Origin: Coleophoma eucalyptorum
Lineage: Eukaryota > Ascomycota > Leotiomycetes > Helotiales > Dermateaceae
Direction of reading: 5' to 3'
DNA: 64,000 nt
Assembly: GCA_026120035.1 (NCBI GenBank)
Contig: JALRME010000047.1
Coordinates: forward strand, 149,054-213,053
Position 1 is the first letter of the stretch. Every line of letters starts with the position of its first letter. A model generated the notes under the pieces. That model was not told where the DNA came from. It made no database searches and saw only the letters and a list, made by a program, of their open reading frames with translations. The position numbers and the translations under genes were made by a program. Below, piece after piece: positions 1 through 11,246 of this stretch.

Positions 1-1538
1 AGTCCCTGCTCCGTCGTATCATTCATAAGATGCTCTGTCGTGACGTTTGGGGCTACTGGTTTTTGACGAGTCACTCTGGCTCCTTGACCGAGCCAGACCG
101 GACAGAACTGCGCAAGCCTTGGGCAGATCCGGTTGTGCGCGAAAACATCATGTATAGTGGCCACTTGTTACTTATGACTAGCCTGTACGGCATGCTCTTT
201 GATGATGACGAGTTTGAGAAGCCCGACTCTATTGTGTTCCGGTGGACACCTTTATTTTGGGGCTTCGGCCCTGAAATATTTTCCTATGATAACCGGAGCC
301 TTCAAAAAGCCATCCTTGAAGAGATGGAGCGGAACAACTGGGTTGGTGTATGCTGTGAGCCGAACCTAGTGTTTGTAGTTTGCAATCAATTCCCGGTGAT
401 GCCCAATTCTTCCTCTGTATTAGACCGAAACTATGGCTAACTAAAGTTTAAGATCATTGCTATGCGCTATAATGATATTCGTGACGGCACTAATGTTGTA
501 GAAGGAGTGCTTGACAAGTACATGAAAGCATGGGACAAAGCTGGAATGGTCCAACCAGGTGGCTTGTTCGCAGACTGGCTCATGGTTAAGCAACAGAAGA
601 TCATTCCTCCAGTGAATATTCCGCACGGATCACTCCCACCAAGAGACATTGGTTTTACTGCTTGGTATGTTCCAAATGATGGTCTACAAAAGGTTTGCGT
701 GAATAGATAAGCTAACGAAATGCTTAGGGCAGGAGCATATATGCATGCGTGGAATTCTGAGCTCATAGAATCGAAATATGAAGAGCAGGCGCTCGGTTAC
801 GTTACGAAGATCAATGGACAATATAGAATCCGCCCAGCACCAGTGGCAAATGCTTTCCGAGCTCTAGTCAAGTTCCAAGGTAGTGCGACTGAGTCAGAAA
901 AGACTCTGAAGCAAGCTGTTGAAGATTCAAGAAAGCTACCTCGCTCTAGAATTCCATTTCATGCGCCAACATACGGTATTGTTTGTCAATGGCTATCAGA
1001 ATTAGGGAAGAGAGAGGAACTTGGCGATGTTCTTGATTATGCCGATAAGCACCTTAACCCTACGTGGGAAAAAGGCGGGCTTTTCTACCCGAGACAGGAT
1101 GAGCAGAACCCTGATTCTGCGGACATGAACTACATGGAGCCGTTTTCTGGGAATTCCGGTATTGCTTACGGCAGATTGAATGTCCCTAACGGACAAAAGA
1201 TTATGTGGGAACAACCGTGGACTGGGCAGACTCTGTTATCTCGGCCCTGGATTGATGGAGTTACACTGGAGAATGAAGTTGACTATTTGCGAGGCTACTG
1301 GGATGATTCTAAAAACGCACTTATTCTTACAGCAAAAACCTGGGATGGAAGTAAGACGATCCTAAAGCCACATGCTCAAAACTTGAGCTCAGGGGAGTGG
1401 TACGTTTACGTTGATCATGAGTTTAAAGAATCTAAAGTCGTTGATGATAAAGGCTCTTTCCAAACGGAGGTTACTATTACTGGCACACCAACAGATATTG
1501 TATTTATCAAGAGTAACAGTCTTAGAGACGAAGCATAG
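1..1538 (+). CDS. Linalool dehydratase/isomerase-domain protein, 5' end missing
   Basis: The gene runs off the left edge; the visible frame begins at base 3. Three exons are supported: 3-395, 453-664 and 728-1538. The introns have clean GT-AG ends, and joining across them keeps the frame (NQFP then IIAMRYND; GFTA-W-AGAYMHAW). The protein resembles the fungal branch of the linalool dehydratase/isomerase domain family (an alpha/alpha barrel), with family-typical stretches such as MYSGHLLLMTSLYGML, NNWVGVCCEPN and MRYNDIRDGTN. The bacterial founder interconverts linalool, geraniol and myrcene; fungal members are mostly uncharacterised, so the substrate is unknown. The C-terminus is complete, ending at TAG 1536-1538. 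No signal peptide can be judged because the start is missing. Its downstream neighbour is a convergent Zn2Cys6 regulator, which could be linked but need not be. Confidence 0.85.
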
Positions 1539-1761
1539 TGTGTATTTTATATAGGTGGACAAAAATTTATCGGGTTGCATAGGCAATTGATTCCTGTATT
1601 ACGGAATCATTTACGTTGCAATATACCTAAACCAACACTTACTAAGTAGAACTTAACTGATAATTGAGGTTTCTTTAAATCCGAGATTATCCGAGAAGTC
1701 AGTAACACTTGCATTTTCAACTGGAAAGTGAGTACTTAGATATTCTTTCCAGGCTTTCTAA

Positions 1762-3310
1762 CTACAAAAGTATGGTTGGTAATTGCAATTGTAACCGTGA
1801 CATTTTTCCAACCCAGTTTTCCACGCTCTCTGAGCCCCCTGCATGCTTTAATGATTCCCTATCTTGTTTCCATAATCGACTAAGGAAATCCACGCTTTTA
1901 GAAAGTATATCTGACCTCCATGTCTCGTGGTTCTTTTTTATTCGGGCCGAGATTAACCTTTGATGGGCTCCTACAACGGCGCAAAGGCCGACAACGACCA
2001 GCGGCCAGCATAGTATTCCATTTGCTGGTGAAGACGGAAGAAGTAGCTCGAGTGAGACGATGAATTCCGAAACAAGATTCTGTACTGAGGCAGATCTATT
2101 TGAAAGCTCGGGGTTTAAAGTCTTCTTCAAATGCAGCAAACATGCAATTCGGTATAATTCGGAGGTTATTGCATTATCGGAAGCGTTCTGATTATCCTCC
2201 GGTGCCTTTATCATAATTGTCTGGTTTTTTAATTGCATCTCAATCATCTGAAGCTCAAATTTCGTGACTCCATCAAAATCCGATGTTGAAGAAGAATCCG
2301 ACGTTAACATAGCAATCCGAAGGATGATTGAAAATAGCTCGCGGGACGTCCCAAGAAGCACTCCTTGATATTGATAGCTTAGTAGGAAGGGCGAATCAAA
2401 CACATGGTAGGCCGATGATAAGTTTAGACGCTTTCCAAGTGAGAAGGCAGTCAAGGTAAAAATGTAGCAAAAGATTTCGAATACAAGACCACGCATATCA
2501 GGATTCTGGGCCTTTGCATATAAGCGATTACAACACATAGTGGCTGCGGCATTAATATGTGGGACCATTCGGTCGTTATCGGTAAAATTTACAGCCTAGA
2601 AGATTGGTTAAAAGAGATTTATCAAGTGAGCTCGAGAGCTTATGCCTAGATCCTACCTCATGGACGCAGAGCAGGACAATAGCCAACAGTGTATCGTCTG
2701 AAAAACATCAGCTCCAAGGTCGAAACCTAGTTAGATCATAAGATAACTTACCCGAATAATTTTGGTTACTGATAAGGCTGAAAACATTCACCTCATCATT
2801 AATTGCGCCGTGAATGCCTTTCACTGCTTGGCCGTAGTAATCGTTGGATATGCTGGCTAGGCCAGAGTGGGAAGCCTCAAATTTATTCAGGTCTCCAGCC
2901 GCCACAGCCAGAACGCAATTCATCACTATTGGATTCCTAACTGCCGCAGGCATAATAATGCCGAGAAAGGAGTCGCGTTTTGCATCCTTGCATGTTGTGA
3001 GCCATAAAGGGCTGCTGGTCTCAAAATGGGAGAGCAGACGCTGAGTTAAGGTTGCACTTGGTGCTGCGAATATAAGCGTCATCGGTCCCAGTTCTGCAGG
3101 AACAGCGAAGTCCTTATTGAATCGAGATTGACGACGCCGACGCTGCTTTGGACAGGGTTCATCCACACCAATCCACTCGCATTTCAGACCACTGTTGAGG
3201 CACCTTGTGCATATAGGATGCACCTCGTTACATTTCTTCTTCCGCTGACGACACGGTTGGCATCCTTTCTTCGATCTACGCAGCAGTCCTTCTTTGTTTG
3301 CGTTATCCAT
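1762..3310 (-). CDS. Zn2Cys6 transcription factor
   Basis: Three exons: 3310-2752, 2697-2657 (only 41 nt) and 2595-1762, joined in frame to give about 477 aa. Residues 16-44 carry a binuclear zinc cluster, CQPCRQRKKKC followed by CTRCLNSGLKC, preceded by a basic stretch. A second basic patch (KQRRRRQSR) follows. The rest resembles the fungal-specific factor C-terminal domain (MTLIFAAPS, SPLWLTTCKDAKRDSF, VMNCVLAVAAGDL). It should act as a nuclear DNA-binding regulator. It converges on the linalool dehydratase-like gene and diverges from the acetyltransferase at 4458; a regulatory link to either is inference only. The start at 3310 is the first Met before the cluster. The frame is uninterrupted once the two introns are removed. 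Confidence 0.88.
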
Positions 3311-4457
3311 GCTTTGGTAGGAAACTCAAAACTGTGGAAGAAAGCTCGTTTTTATTGGAAGGGGAGGACGCCCAGAAGGGCAACAATTATCTCCAGATAG
3401 TTGGGGTAGGAAGATAATTTGGAAAAGCGTTGAAACAAATTTGATTCTGTCCTGCAAGAAAAACCCGGGTGAAGGCTCAGGATTAGGATACGGATTAGGA
3501 AACCGAAGAGTCGTGTTGTCAAGGGGTGGAGTTAATGGAGGGAAATAATGTATGTTTGCGATGCGATGCTGGTTGAGATAAGGAGGGGGGAGGCGGGGTG
3601 GGGTGAAGAGTTTTGAAATAGTCAATGCAAGTCACGAGTGCGGGGCACGCACTACCTACTCACTCACTCGTTCGCGGTGTAGTATTCAAATTGGGGTCGA
3701 ATAATCCTAAATGGGTTTTGTGTAAATTATACTTACTTGTTGTGTTCACGAACACCCCGAACCCTCTTCGCTATGCTGTTCAGTACTCAAACGTGCCATT
3801 GGACTAATCAAACATCATTTCCATCACTACATGTCAGAGCATACACTTACGTGGCTAACTGATCTATATCTGCACAGCGATGATGATGACTAATGGTGAA
3901 GGTGCGCGGCTGTTAAAAACCGAATTTGGACTAGCCTCTCACCTAAGCCGCTGGGACGAGCAGGAAGCACACGACAATGTCTCGATAATAACCCTCCGAC
4001 ACGATGCAAGGCACGAATCTCGTACACATGCGTGGCTAGCCAATCGATAGCTGCACATTGCAGTTGACAATAGCAGTGAGCGCGGCTGTCAAGAACTGAA
4101 TCTGGATTAGCTTCTCTCTTAAGCCGCGGAAACGAGGGAAACCACAATGTCTCACAGGGTCAATTCATATTTGGACCTATTATCTATCTCCCTACGGATT
4201 AAAGCTTCGCCAATAATACACTTTGCTATGATTTAGACTCTGGCATCTTCTAGCTGTGTGGCGCTTGCCCTTTTGCTTTAACTAATGCACAATATTTGTC
4301 GTATAGATACATATGTAACCCACCCGCCGCGTCTATACTCTACTTTAAGTTTTGAAAAGATTCACTTCCTGTTCTTCAACTATCACACCGCAGTGGGTGT
4401 AACTATCTTCATATTGATTATACTTTCTTTTATTCTTCCATAAGAACCCGATAGAAA
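3311..4457. other. Intergenic, contains a diverged duplication
   Basis: No credible gene. Open frames at 3326-3625 and 3890-4147 have low-complexity or composition-driven translations. A purine-rich stretch lies near 3570-3605. The two-copy repeat at about 3870-4150 is listed separately. Confidence 0.6.
3870..4150. repeat. Imperfect direct duplication, about 100 bp units
   Basis: Two related units occur at about 3875-3995 and 4045-4160. Both contain GCGCGGCTGTYAARAACYGA, then a RACTAGC/GATTAGC-type stretch, CTAAGCCGC or TTAAGCCGC, an ACGAG and CACAATGTCTC. The copies differ mainly by C/T and A/G transitions, which would fit an old duplication altered by RIP or ordinary decay. No terminal inverted repeats or coding capacity were seen. 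Confidence 0.6.
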
Positions 4458-5235
4458 ATGTCTCTCAATACCACTGAGCATACTCTGCTCCCAGGGGAGA
4501 CGGAGACAGAAGAGTCAAAAATGGCTCGGGGGGCGTTGTACTGCGCATTTGTCCCTAGCATTGTAAAAGCACGCAAGAGATGCCATCATGCGTGTATCCG
4601 TTACAGCAATGCTGGTGAGGGGTCTCGCCGAGAGCTCGTACAACTGTGGAAAGAGTGAGTCAAATCTCAATAGTTATTAGCCACTTCGAGTCTCTTACAT
4701 TGGGACTATTTGCGAGGAGTATCTCAGCTAATCTTCAGTTTCTACTAGCATTATCGACGACCGTACCCCATTACCACCACCAGCTGCCACTGAGGACGAG
4801 GATTCCGAACTTCTAAAAGCTTACCCCTGGGTTGATGGCCCAATTCATATCGACTATGGAACTAACCTGCGTATCGGCACCGATGTCTATATAAACTTCA
4901 ATGCCACATTTATCGATACGCTACCGATTCACATCGGCTCCCGAACTCTCGTTGGGCCAAATGCATGCTTTTTCTCTGGAACGCATCCTTTGGATCCAGC
5001 CGTCCGCAACGGAACCGCCGGACCAGAATACGGCAAGGAGATTTGGATTGGTGAAGATTGCTGGCTTGGAGGAAACGTTACAATTTTGCCCGGTGTTAGA
5101 GTTGGTCGTGGGGTAGTTATTGGTGCTGGAAGTGTGGTCACAAAGGACGTGCCTGCCTTCACAGTTGTCGCAGGTAATCCTGCTAGAGTACTTAAAAAGA
5201 TAGAAAGTGCCTGGAATCCAGAAAATAAAGATTAA
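4458..5235 (+). CDS. Maltose/galactoside-type O-acetyltransferase (NodL/LacA-like)
   Basis: Two exons, 4458-4654 and 4749-5235, give about 227 aa. The junction makes LWK-D-IIDDRTP. The N-terminal half has the small helical mac-type domain (MARGALYCAF..., LVQLWK). The C-terminal half is a left-handed beta helix of hexapeptide repeats (HIDYGTNLRIGTDVYINFN, HIGSRTLVGPN, EIWIGEDCWLGGNVTILPG, GRGVVIGAGSVVTKDVP, VVAGNPARVLKKI). The catalytic His of this family is seen in FFSGTHPLDP. Members transfer acetyl from acetyl-CoA to sugars or small molecules in the cytosol. The length is standard and the gene looks intact. The substrate is not predictable from sequence. Confidence 0.92.
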
Positions 5236-5760
5236 TAGTATCATCCATATCATTGATTCTGCTTCATCTGCGTTAGAATAAACGTGCAAATTTTAATTAA
5301 ACAGTAATGTAACAGGGCTGAGCGAGAGGATGTCTTCAAAATTAGACCGAGGTTCTGACTCGAGCCTCATGCTGACTTACTTTACTGTTTAAGGGTTGGG
5401 GTTGGCGCTACTGATTGTGACAGAATGAAGCAGCCGCAGTCAGAAGAGGAAAAGTGCTACCCACAATGACATACCGTAACCGTAAGCACAGGCAGGACCG
5501 CAAAGCTCGGGTAAACTTCGTATTTCGGGGCACGGTAGAGTATCATTCCTGGCCCGTCTCCTCACCCCACTTTCTGACTATATATACGGCGTACTATCCG
5601 CTGAATTAGGCAACTCTAGTATGAAGGACAGTTATGACCAGCTAACTTTATAAAACACTGAGCCGAGGGTAATAGCAAAATACTCTGCGGCAAGTATCTA
5701 TACACATGAGATAAATCGATCGAAGACTCTAGATCGCGTTTACATCATCAATCCTCCACC
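5236..5760. other. Intergenic, promoter region of the MFS gene
   Basis: No open frame resembling a gene. A TATATATA-like stretch occurs at about 5579-5585, roughly 180 bp before the MFS start codon, and could serve as a promoter element. Confidence 0.4.
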
Positions 5761-7356
5761 ATGGCGAACCCAATCTCTACTGGAATGAATATCGAACTTG
5801 AATCTATGCCTGATATCACCAAGATGGAAGACTCGAAGCATAAAATCCTTGGAGAAGAGGTGACTGACTCGGATAATATTAGAGAAGATATCCCAAGAGA
5901 GAATGCGGTAGACGCTCTCCAAAGGTGGTATACGCCTCGCATCAATATGTGGAGAGTCTTCGCCACATTCTGGTCATTCTTCGTGGTCGGCATGAATGAC
6001 GGTTCCTACGGTGTAAGTTTTCGATAGGTAGATTTAAGTCGAGAATCAGCATTGACATAGAAACAGATATTAATCGTATATGTATGCAGCTATTCTCTTC
6101 CTTTTCCCCCAACCATTGTTCAGCCTTTCTAATATTTCGCAGCTCGAGAGTTATTATGATCTCAATTACACTGTCGTGTCTTTAATCTTCCTCTCTCCTT
6201 TTGCTGGCTATTCTGCTGCAGCTTTAGTCAATAATATTGTGCATGTCAAACTTGGCCAGCGGGGAGTGGCATGCTTAGGACCGCTGTGCCATCTTGTCTC
6301 GTATATTGTCATCGCAAATCATCCTCCGTATCCCGTTTTGGTGGTCATGTTTACCTTTATTGGGTTCGGCACTGGCCTCATTGATGCGGCCTGGTCTGCG
6401 TGGATTGCGAATATGGCCAACGGTAATGAAGTTTCGGGTTTCTTACATGCTTGTTACTCCTTGGGTGCAACCGTTGCTCCTCTCATAGGTTCTGCAATGG
6501 TTGACAAGGGTAAATATCCCTGGTATTACTATTACTATATCATGGTATGTGCATCCAGAGACATTTAGGGGCAATTCTCATCGATAGTAGATTGCAATTG
6601 CTTCACTGGAACTTATTACGTCATCATTGACCTTCTGGAAGCAGACAGGCTCTGTATATCAGAAAGAAAACCCCATGGAGGGACATAGCCAATCTGGACG
6701 AAGTCGAGAGGCATTGAAGAATAAAATAACTTGGATATTTGCAATTTTTGTTTTCGGATATATGGGAGTTGAAGGTAGGGCCTCATGTCGATTGGATTTA
6801 ATTATATTACTAACGCGCCGTAGTTTCTCTAGGTGGTTGGATTGTCACGTTCATGACTAAAGTCCGAGGCGCCTCATTTTTCGAGTCTAGTATATCTTCT
6901 ACAGGCTTCTGGGCTGGGATGACAGTTGGTCGTATTGCCCTTTCCTTCTTAACAGCAAGGTTGGGGGAATTTAATTCAGTACTGCTTTATCTCAGCATTG
7001 GCGCCGGGCTCCAGATCATATTTTGGCTTGTTCCCAATTTTATAGTGTCTGCAGTAGCAGTTGCATTCTTGGGAATGCTCTTGGGGCCGTTGTTTGGTTC
7101 ATCAATGGTATATATCACGAAACTGATGCCGAGACATCTTCATATAGGAAGTGTTGGTTTTGCTGTCGCTATTGGTGGTTCTGGAGGAGCTATATTTCCT
7201 TTCATAGTTGGAGCAATTGCGCAGGCAAAGGGGGTGCGGAGCTTACAACCAGTAATCTTAGCTTTATTGGCATCGATGGGAGGACTATGGCTTCTATTAC
7301 CTAGAAAGGGCCGAAAGGAACATAATGAGGTTTCTAGTTCAGATGTCACAGTTTAG
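5761..7356 (+). CDS. MFS transporter (BSC6/fungal FHS-like type)
   Basis: Multi-exon membrane transporter starting MANPISTGMN. The first exon ends near 6010 after a GMNDGSY motif; the following exon covers about 6090-6544, then 6591-6774 and 6824-7356. The first intron is least certain: donor 6011 with acceptor 6089 keeps frame but adds residues before LESYYDLNYTVVS that relatives usually lack. Later introns are clear (YYIM then IAIASLEL; GVE-VSLGGWIVTFM). Typical segments are LIFLSPFAGYSAAALVNN, VMFTFIGFGTGLIDAAW, VSGFLHACYSLGATVAPL, GRIALSFLTARLGE and GGSGGAIFPFIVGAIAQ. About 11-12 membrane spans are expected, at the plasma membrane. The substrate is unknown. It lies 4 kb from the RiPP core genes and could be an exporter, which is inference. 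Confidence 0.85.
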
Positions 7357-7631
7357 TGAAGACTTAATTTTAGTTGGAGCACAGTACAAAAAGCAGCATT
7401 TATATGTTAAGAAATTATTTAATACCAGTATTTAAATTTTTGCAGCAGTTAACCTCTGATTATATCATTTGATCATCAATAACATCGCCTTTAACACCAA
7501 GTTCACTTGCCAAGCCTTGGCCCCCTCATCATGAGTACATTTTTTATCTACATTACTCCCCATAAGGACCAAAATCTATCACAATTTCATCTACCCCCGT
7601 CTATCCATATTTCAGGTATATCCCTAGTCCT

Positions 7632-8535
7632 TTAATGCTTCGGAACAACGTTAATATCAGATAGTCGGCTTTCGAGAAGTACGTGTTCGGTGTCTTTCGG
7701 CACAATGTTGCTTGGGTAGCGGAGATAGAAGATTAAGACTATAAAGATCATCAAACAACCGTCGAAAACATACAAGGTCCACTCGTGTGTCAAAGGGTAT
7801 CCGTCTTGCCCAAGCACGAATTCAATAACGCGGAAAATAGATCGAATCATAATCAGAGCGCTGACTGTGTAAAGCATCATAAGACTTTGCTCCCAGGTTT
7901 GATCGACCTCGTATGAACGGCTGGTAGGGTTTGCACGAATGCGCTTGTGGAAGAGGATAGCGCATAAAGCGAAGAGCCCGAACATGATGACTTGTATCAT
8001 AAGACCTGCGATGACCATGTCTTTGCCAATATTTGCAAGACTAGACATAACCATCATGCCCGCGGAACCTCCTTGTATCAAAAATGCGCACACATCACCA
8101 ATGACAAATGTCTTGGTTAATATGCCGACTTTGATGGGAGAGTAAGCTTCACCTCCCACAAGTCTGATGATACGGCCGAGGCACATGTAGATAGAAGCTG
8201 CGAATAGGGCTGGCGCGACGAGGATGAAAGTACTTTGGATGACATAGGGTATCAGATTTTCTGAGTTGTTATGCGCTGATGCCCGAGCACAATAGCCCAC
8301 AAACTCCACTAGGTTTTAGTTAGTACTATGAAAATTATTAGTAAACATGAGTGTCCTTACAAAAACATCCGATTACGATAGGTAAGCAGAATTTAGTCTT
8401 CGTCTTGTACACTCGCCAGCCGAGAGCGAAGGTACCGACAAGGAATAGTAGAGCAAATATGACAGCAGCAGGAATGCTAGGTAGGTATTTCCAGAGATAA
8501 TAAGTGCCACCAGCGATTGGGAGAAGGACGGCCAT
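7632..8535 (-). CDS. RTA1-like seven-span membrane protein
   Basis: Two exons, 8535-8361 and 8308-7632, give about 283 aa. The junction yields FCLPIVIGCF-L-EFVGYCARASAH. Seven hydrophobic segments can be seen, including ILVAPALFAASIYMCLGRII, DVCAFLIQGGSAGMM and a late RSIFRVIEFVLGQDGYP followed by EWTLYVFDGCLMIFIVLIF. These match the RTA1 (lipid-translocating exporter / 7-aminocholesterol resistance) family. Members sit in plasma or organelle membranes and confer tolerance to toxic amphiphiles; the mechanism is unclear. The gene is intact. It stands between the MFS gene and the Diels-Alderase-like gene and could provide self-resistance for a metabolite, but RTA1 genes are also common outside clusters. 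Confidence 0.92.
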
Positions 8536-8898
8536 GTTGTCGAGATCTACCGCGCAAGATAAAAGATAATGAGGAAATTAGTAGGCAATTTGAAGGTTAT
8601 GTCTTTCGACAAAATGACTAGTTGGTCTCTATTTATAGGCCGATTAAGGACTGATATTGTGACAAGAGATTCAGTGCCCAAGAAAAGTTGTTAGGGACGT
8701 AAGACCACAGTAATTGAGCGTGAGGTAGACTTGCTAAAGAATCAATCACACATTGAAGGGGCGACTTCTTATATTTATATAATTGAAAGATAAACCTCGC
8801 TAGAGCAGCTCTGCATATTTGTATTAGCACATAAAAGGGTCTTATTATTGCGGAGCACCTCCTGTCGTATACTTAAAGTTGTGCGCCTAGCTGTATAA

Positions 8899-8988
8899 CT
8901 CGTTTATCTCGTTTGGCTCGTTAGGCTCGTTAGGCTCGTTAGGCTGGTTCATCTCTAGCTCATTTACCTCGTTTGAATCGTTTAGCTT
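8899..8988. repeat. CTCGTT-based minisatellite, about 10 bp period
   Basis: Units of the form CTCGTTTATC, CTCGTTTGG, CTCGTTAGG and CTCGTTTGAA follow each other with a 9-10 bp period. At least eight units are recognisable and the middle ones (GCTCGTTAG) are nearly identical. The tract is non-coding. Confidence 0.8.
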
Positions 8989-9516
8989 CGCATACTTGGC
9001 CTCCTAGCTATATTTATCTCCAAATCTCAATGGTTTCTATCCCCCTAGCTATACCATCGCTATCAAATTTTCAAGATTCCATATTTTGAAATGCTTTAGA
9101 ATATTCAAAAGGTACATAAATATAGAACGTCTGATTTTTAGGCCTGTATAAACTCCCAAAACATCATGCATGGCTTTTAAAGTATAAACTTATGTCGGCC
9201 AGTAATTATATTTATCATTGAAGCTTTAATTGATAATTAAGACAGGTTGGCCGACGTGTGGAATCCGCAACCAAAGAGCTTTTCAACACAAACATGATGA
9301 GACGCATCCAGAATACATAAAAGGACCAAATATAGGATAAATCTGAATGGGATCAACGCTTAGTCAACCTAGTCTAAGCTATTGCATTCAAATTTACCAA
9401 CTTGTAAACACAGCCACAGAGTGTGTATTAAGCCAGTGCCTGGCATTGACATGATGCTTGTCGAATGTCATATATTTGCATCAATTGAGGCAACAGTGCT
9501 ATTTTCCTGCATTCTA

Positions 9517-9573
9517 TCTTGTTTATCCCGTTTGGCTCGTTTATCTCGTTTAGATCGTATACCTCGTTTGGTC
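9517..9573. repeat. Second CTCGTT-based minisatellite tract
   Basis: Five to six units (CTTGTTTATC, CCGTTTGG, CTCGTTTATC, CTCGTTTAGA, ACCTCGTTTGG) repeat the same motif found about 600 bp upstream, so the two tracts share an origin or a common mutational mechanism. Confidence 0.75.
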
Positions 9574-9923
9574 TCGATGGTAAAGTGCCTGCTTTAACCA
9601 CTAGCAGAAGCGAGCCTCAATCTCGCTAATATTAAGATAGAACTTTATCAACCAGCAAAAGTGAAGGCGAGATACTGGACGTTGGTTGGAGTCCGTGAGA
9701 TGGGAGCCTCAATCTCGTCCGTTCAAGCTAGATGCTTCCAAGTAGAGCTGCAAGCTGGAATACGAATTGCATCCAAAGGTGGCGCAGGTCTCGGCCGAAT
9801 ATCCCAATTCTCTGCATCATCTTACTCTCAAATACAAGGATGGCTTTTGCGAAACTCCCAAAATGCTGGTGGATCCCAGCTGTTTTGCAGTCGCGCTTCT
9901 GAGCCCTCGTAATGTCATATGTG

Positions 9924-9931
9924 TATATAAA
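9924..9931 (+). promoter_or_regulatory. TATA-like box of the Diels-Alderase-like gene
   Basis: TATATAAA lies about 130 bp upstream of the ATG at 10061, in the expected orientation, and is followed by a pyrimidine-rich stretch before the start codon. Confidence 0.4.
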
Positions 9932-10060
9932 GGTCGATTGTGTTCATAACGGATTCGCTCAGAGCCGCCTTCTCACCTTGTTCTTTTTTCCTTACGCTCA
10001 TTTCAAAAACTTCCATTCGCTCAATAGGGTATCCCAAAAGAATATTTCATAGCTATCACG

Positions 10061-11246
10061 ATGCCACTGTTGAAGGCGGCAGTGGCTTTCTGGCTTCTGA
10101 GCGGTACCCTGGCTGAGTCTGTTTACTGGCCGCCCGTATACAACAATGTCACCTCCAACGTGGAGATCCTATCGGCTCCAAGCAACCTCGATGGCTTCAA
10201 GATGAATGCATCCGCTAAAATCGGTGGAGCGTTTGACTTTTGGTATTTTGATGTGGTTTCTGAAACAACCAACGCCGGTGTAAACATCGTTTTTTTCAAC
10301 ACTGGTGACTTTGCCGCGCAAGGCAACACACAACCACTAGCTGTTCAACTTACTGGAAAATTCGATAACGGCACCGAATTTAATGTGCAAACCTATGCTA
10401 CCGAAGGTGCTTATGTTAAAAACGACGAATGCGGTGTTGCTGGTGAGTGGATGGGTTCTGGTGCTAGCTTTACGGGTTCGAATTTACACGCACCAAATGT
10501 CACATACCAAATCACCTATGATGGAACAGCTGGGGGCGTTGAGGGAACAATCACTTTTCACGCTGTGAGTTACATCTGAGTGGCTTTTAACATTCCGCGC
10601 AATTCTTGCTAATTGTCATTCAACACAGAGAGCACCTGCCCATTTTCCATGCAATACTAAGGACGTTGCTGGTGCCACCGAGAATCTTCTCCCTTACCTA
10701 TTTTGGGCTAACGCTGTCCCTGATGCCGATGCAACTGTTAACCTTACTATTAATGGTACCCCTTTGAAAATTACCGATGGCGTTGGATACCACGATAAAA
10801 ACTGGGGCCAGAAGTCGGTTATCACTAGCCCCAAGTATTGGGACTGGGGCCATGCACGTGTTGGACCTTATTCAATTGTCTGGTATGACCTTGTTGACTA
10901 CAACAACAGCGAACACAACTACGCATACATTGCCAAGGATGGTGAGGCAATGTTTGTTGGCTGTGGTGGGACTACGGTCACAGCCCGCCGATGGGGAAAC
11001 CAGACTTACTCTCATCCGCCCACTGCCCCAACGACCGGACTTTTAGAAAACAAAGGATTGATCCTAACATATGAAACCGGCAACGAGAGACTAGTCTTTA
11101 ACGTTACGACAACTCGAATAATTCGTACTGAAACGGGAAGCGTCTACTCACGCGCTGTTGGCGATGTCTCTGGTGGAGTCGTAGGCGAGGAGAGCTATGA
11201 AGGCAGGGGTTTCTACGAGGAGTTCATCTATGGCGTTTTAGAGTAG
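10061..11246 (+). CDS. Secreted Diels-Alderase-like / CrtC-type lipocalin protein
   Basis: Two exons, 10061-10564 and 10629-11246, give about 373 aa. Residues 1-18 form a signal peptide (MPLLKAAVAFWLLSGTLAES). The body matches the fungal hydroxyneurosporene-synthase-like family that includes pericyclases such as CghA and Fsa2. Typical elements are FDFWYFDVVSE, the hallmark GVGYHDKNWG, and WGHARVGPYSIVWYD. Several N-glycosylation sequons are visible. Family members catalyse or shape cycloadditions in metabolite pathways; other members have unknown roles. No polyketide or peptide synthetase is seen in this window, so a Diels-Alder role on a PKS product is not supported here. Its closeness to two UstYa genes and the repeat precursor suggests a role on a cyclic peptide, which is inference. 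The gene is intact. Confidence 0.85.

Larger units (their letters stand above)
8536..10060. other. Intergenic 1.5 kb with short tandem repeats
   Basis: No convincing gene. Open frames at 8633-8830, 9382-9597 and 9661-9949 translate to unrelated, low-information peptides. The region holds two CTCGTT-type minisatellite tracts (listed separately) and the likely promoter of the 10061 gene. Confidence 0.6.

Noticed and set aside
467..766. 99-codon minus-strand ORF
   Set aside because: Antisense shadow of the linalool dehydratase-like exon 2, which has clear family similarity on the plus strand.
4921..5289. 122-codon minus-strand ORF
   Set aside because: Antisense to the hexapeptide-repeat acetyltransferase, whose regular codons keep the other strand open.
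9661..9949. Two overlapping plus-strand ORFs before the Diels-Alderase-like gene
   Set aside because: No domain or signal peptide; they overlap the probable promoter with its TATA-like box.
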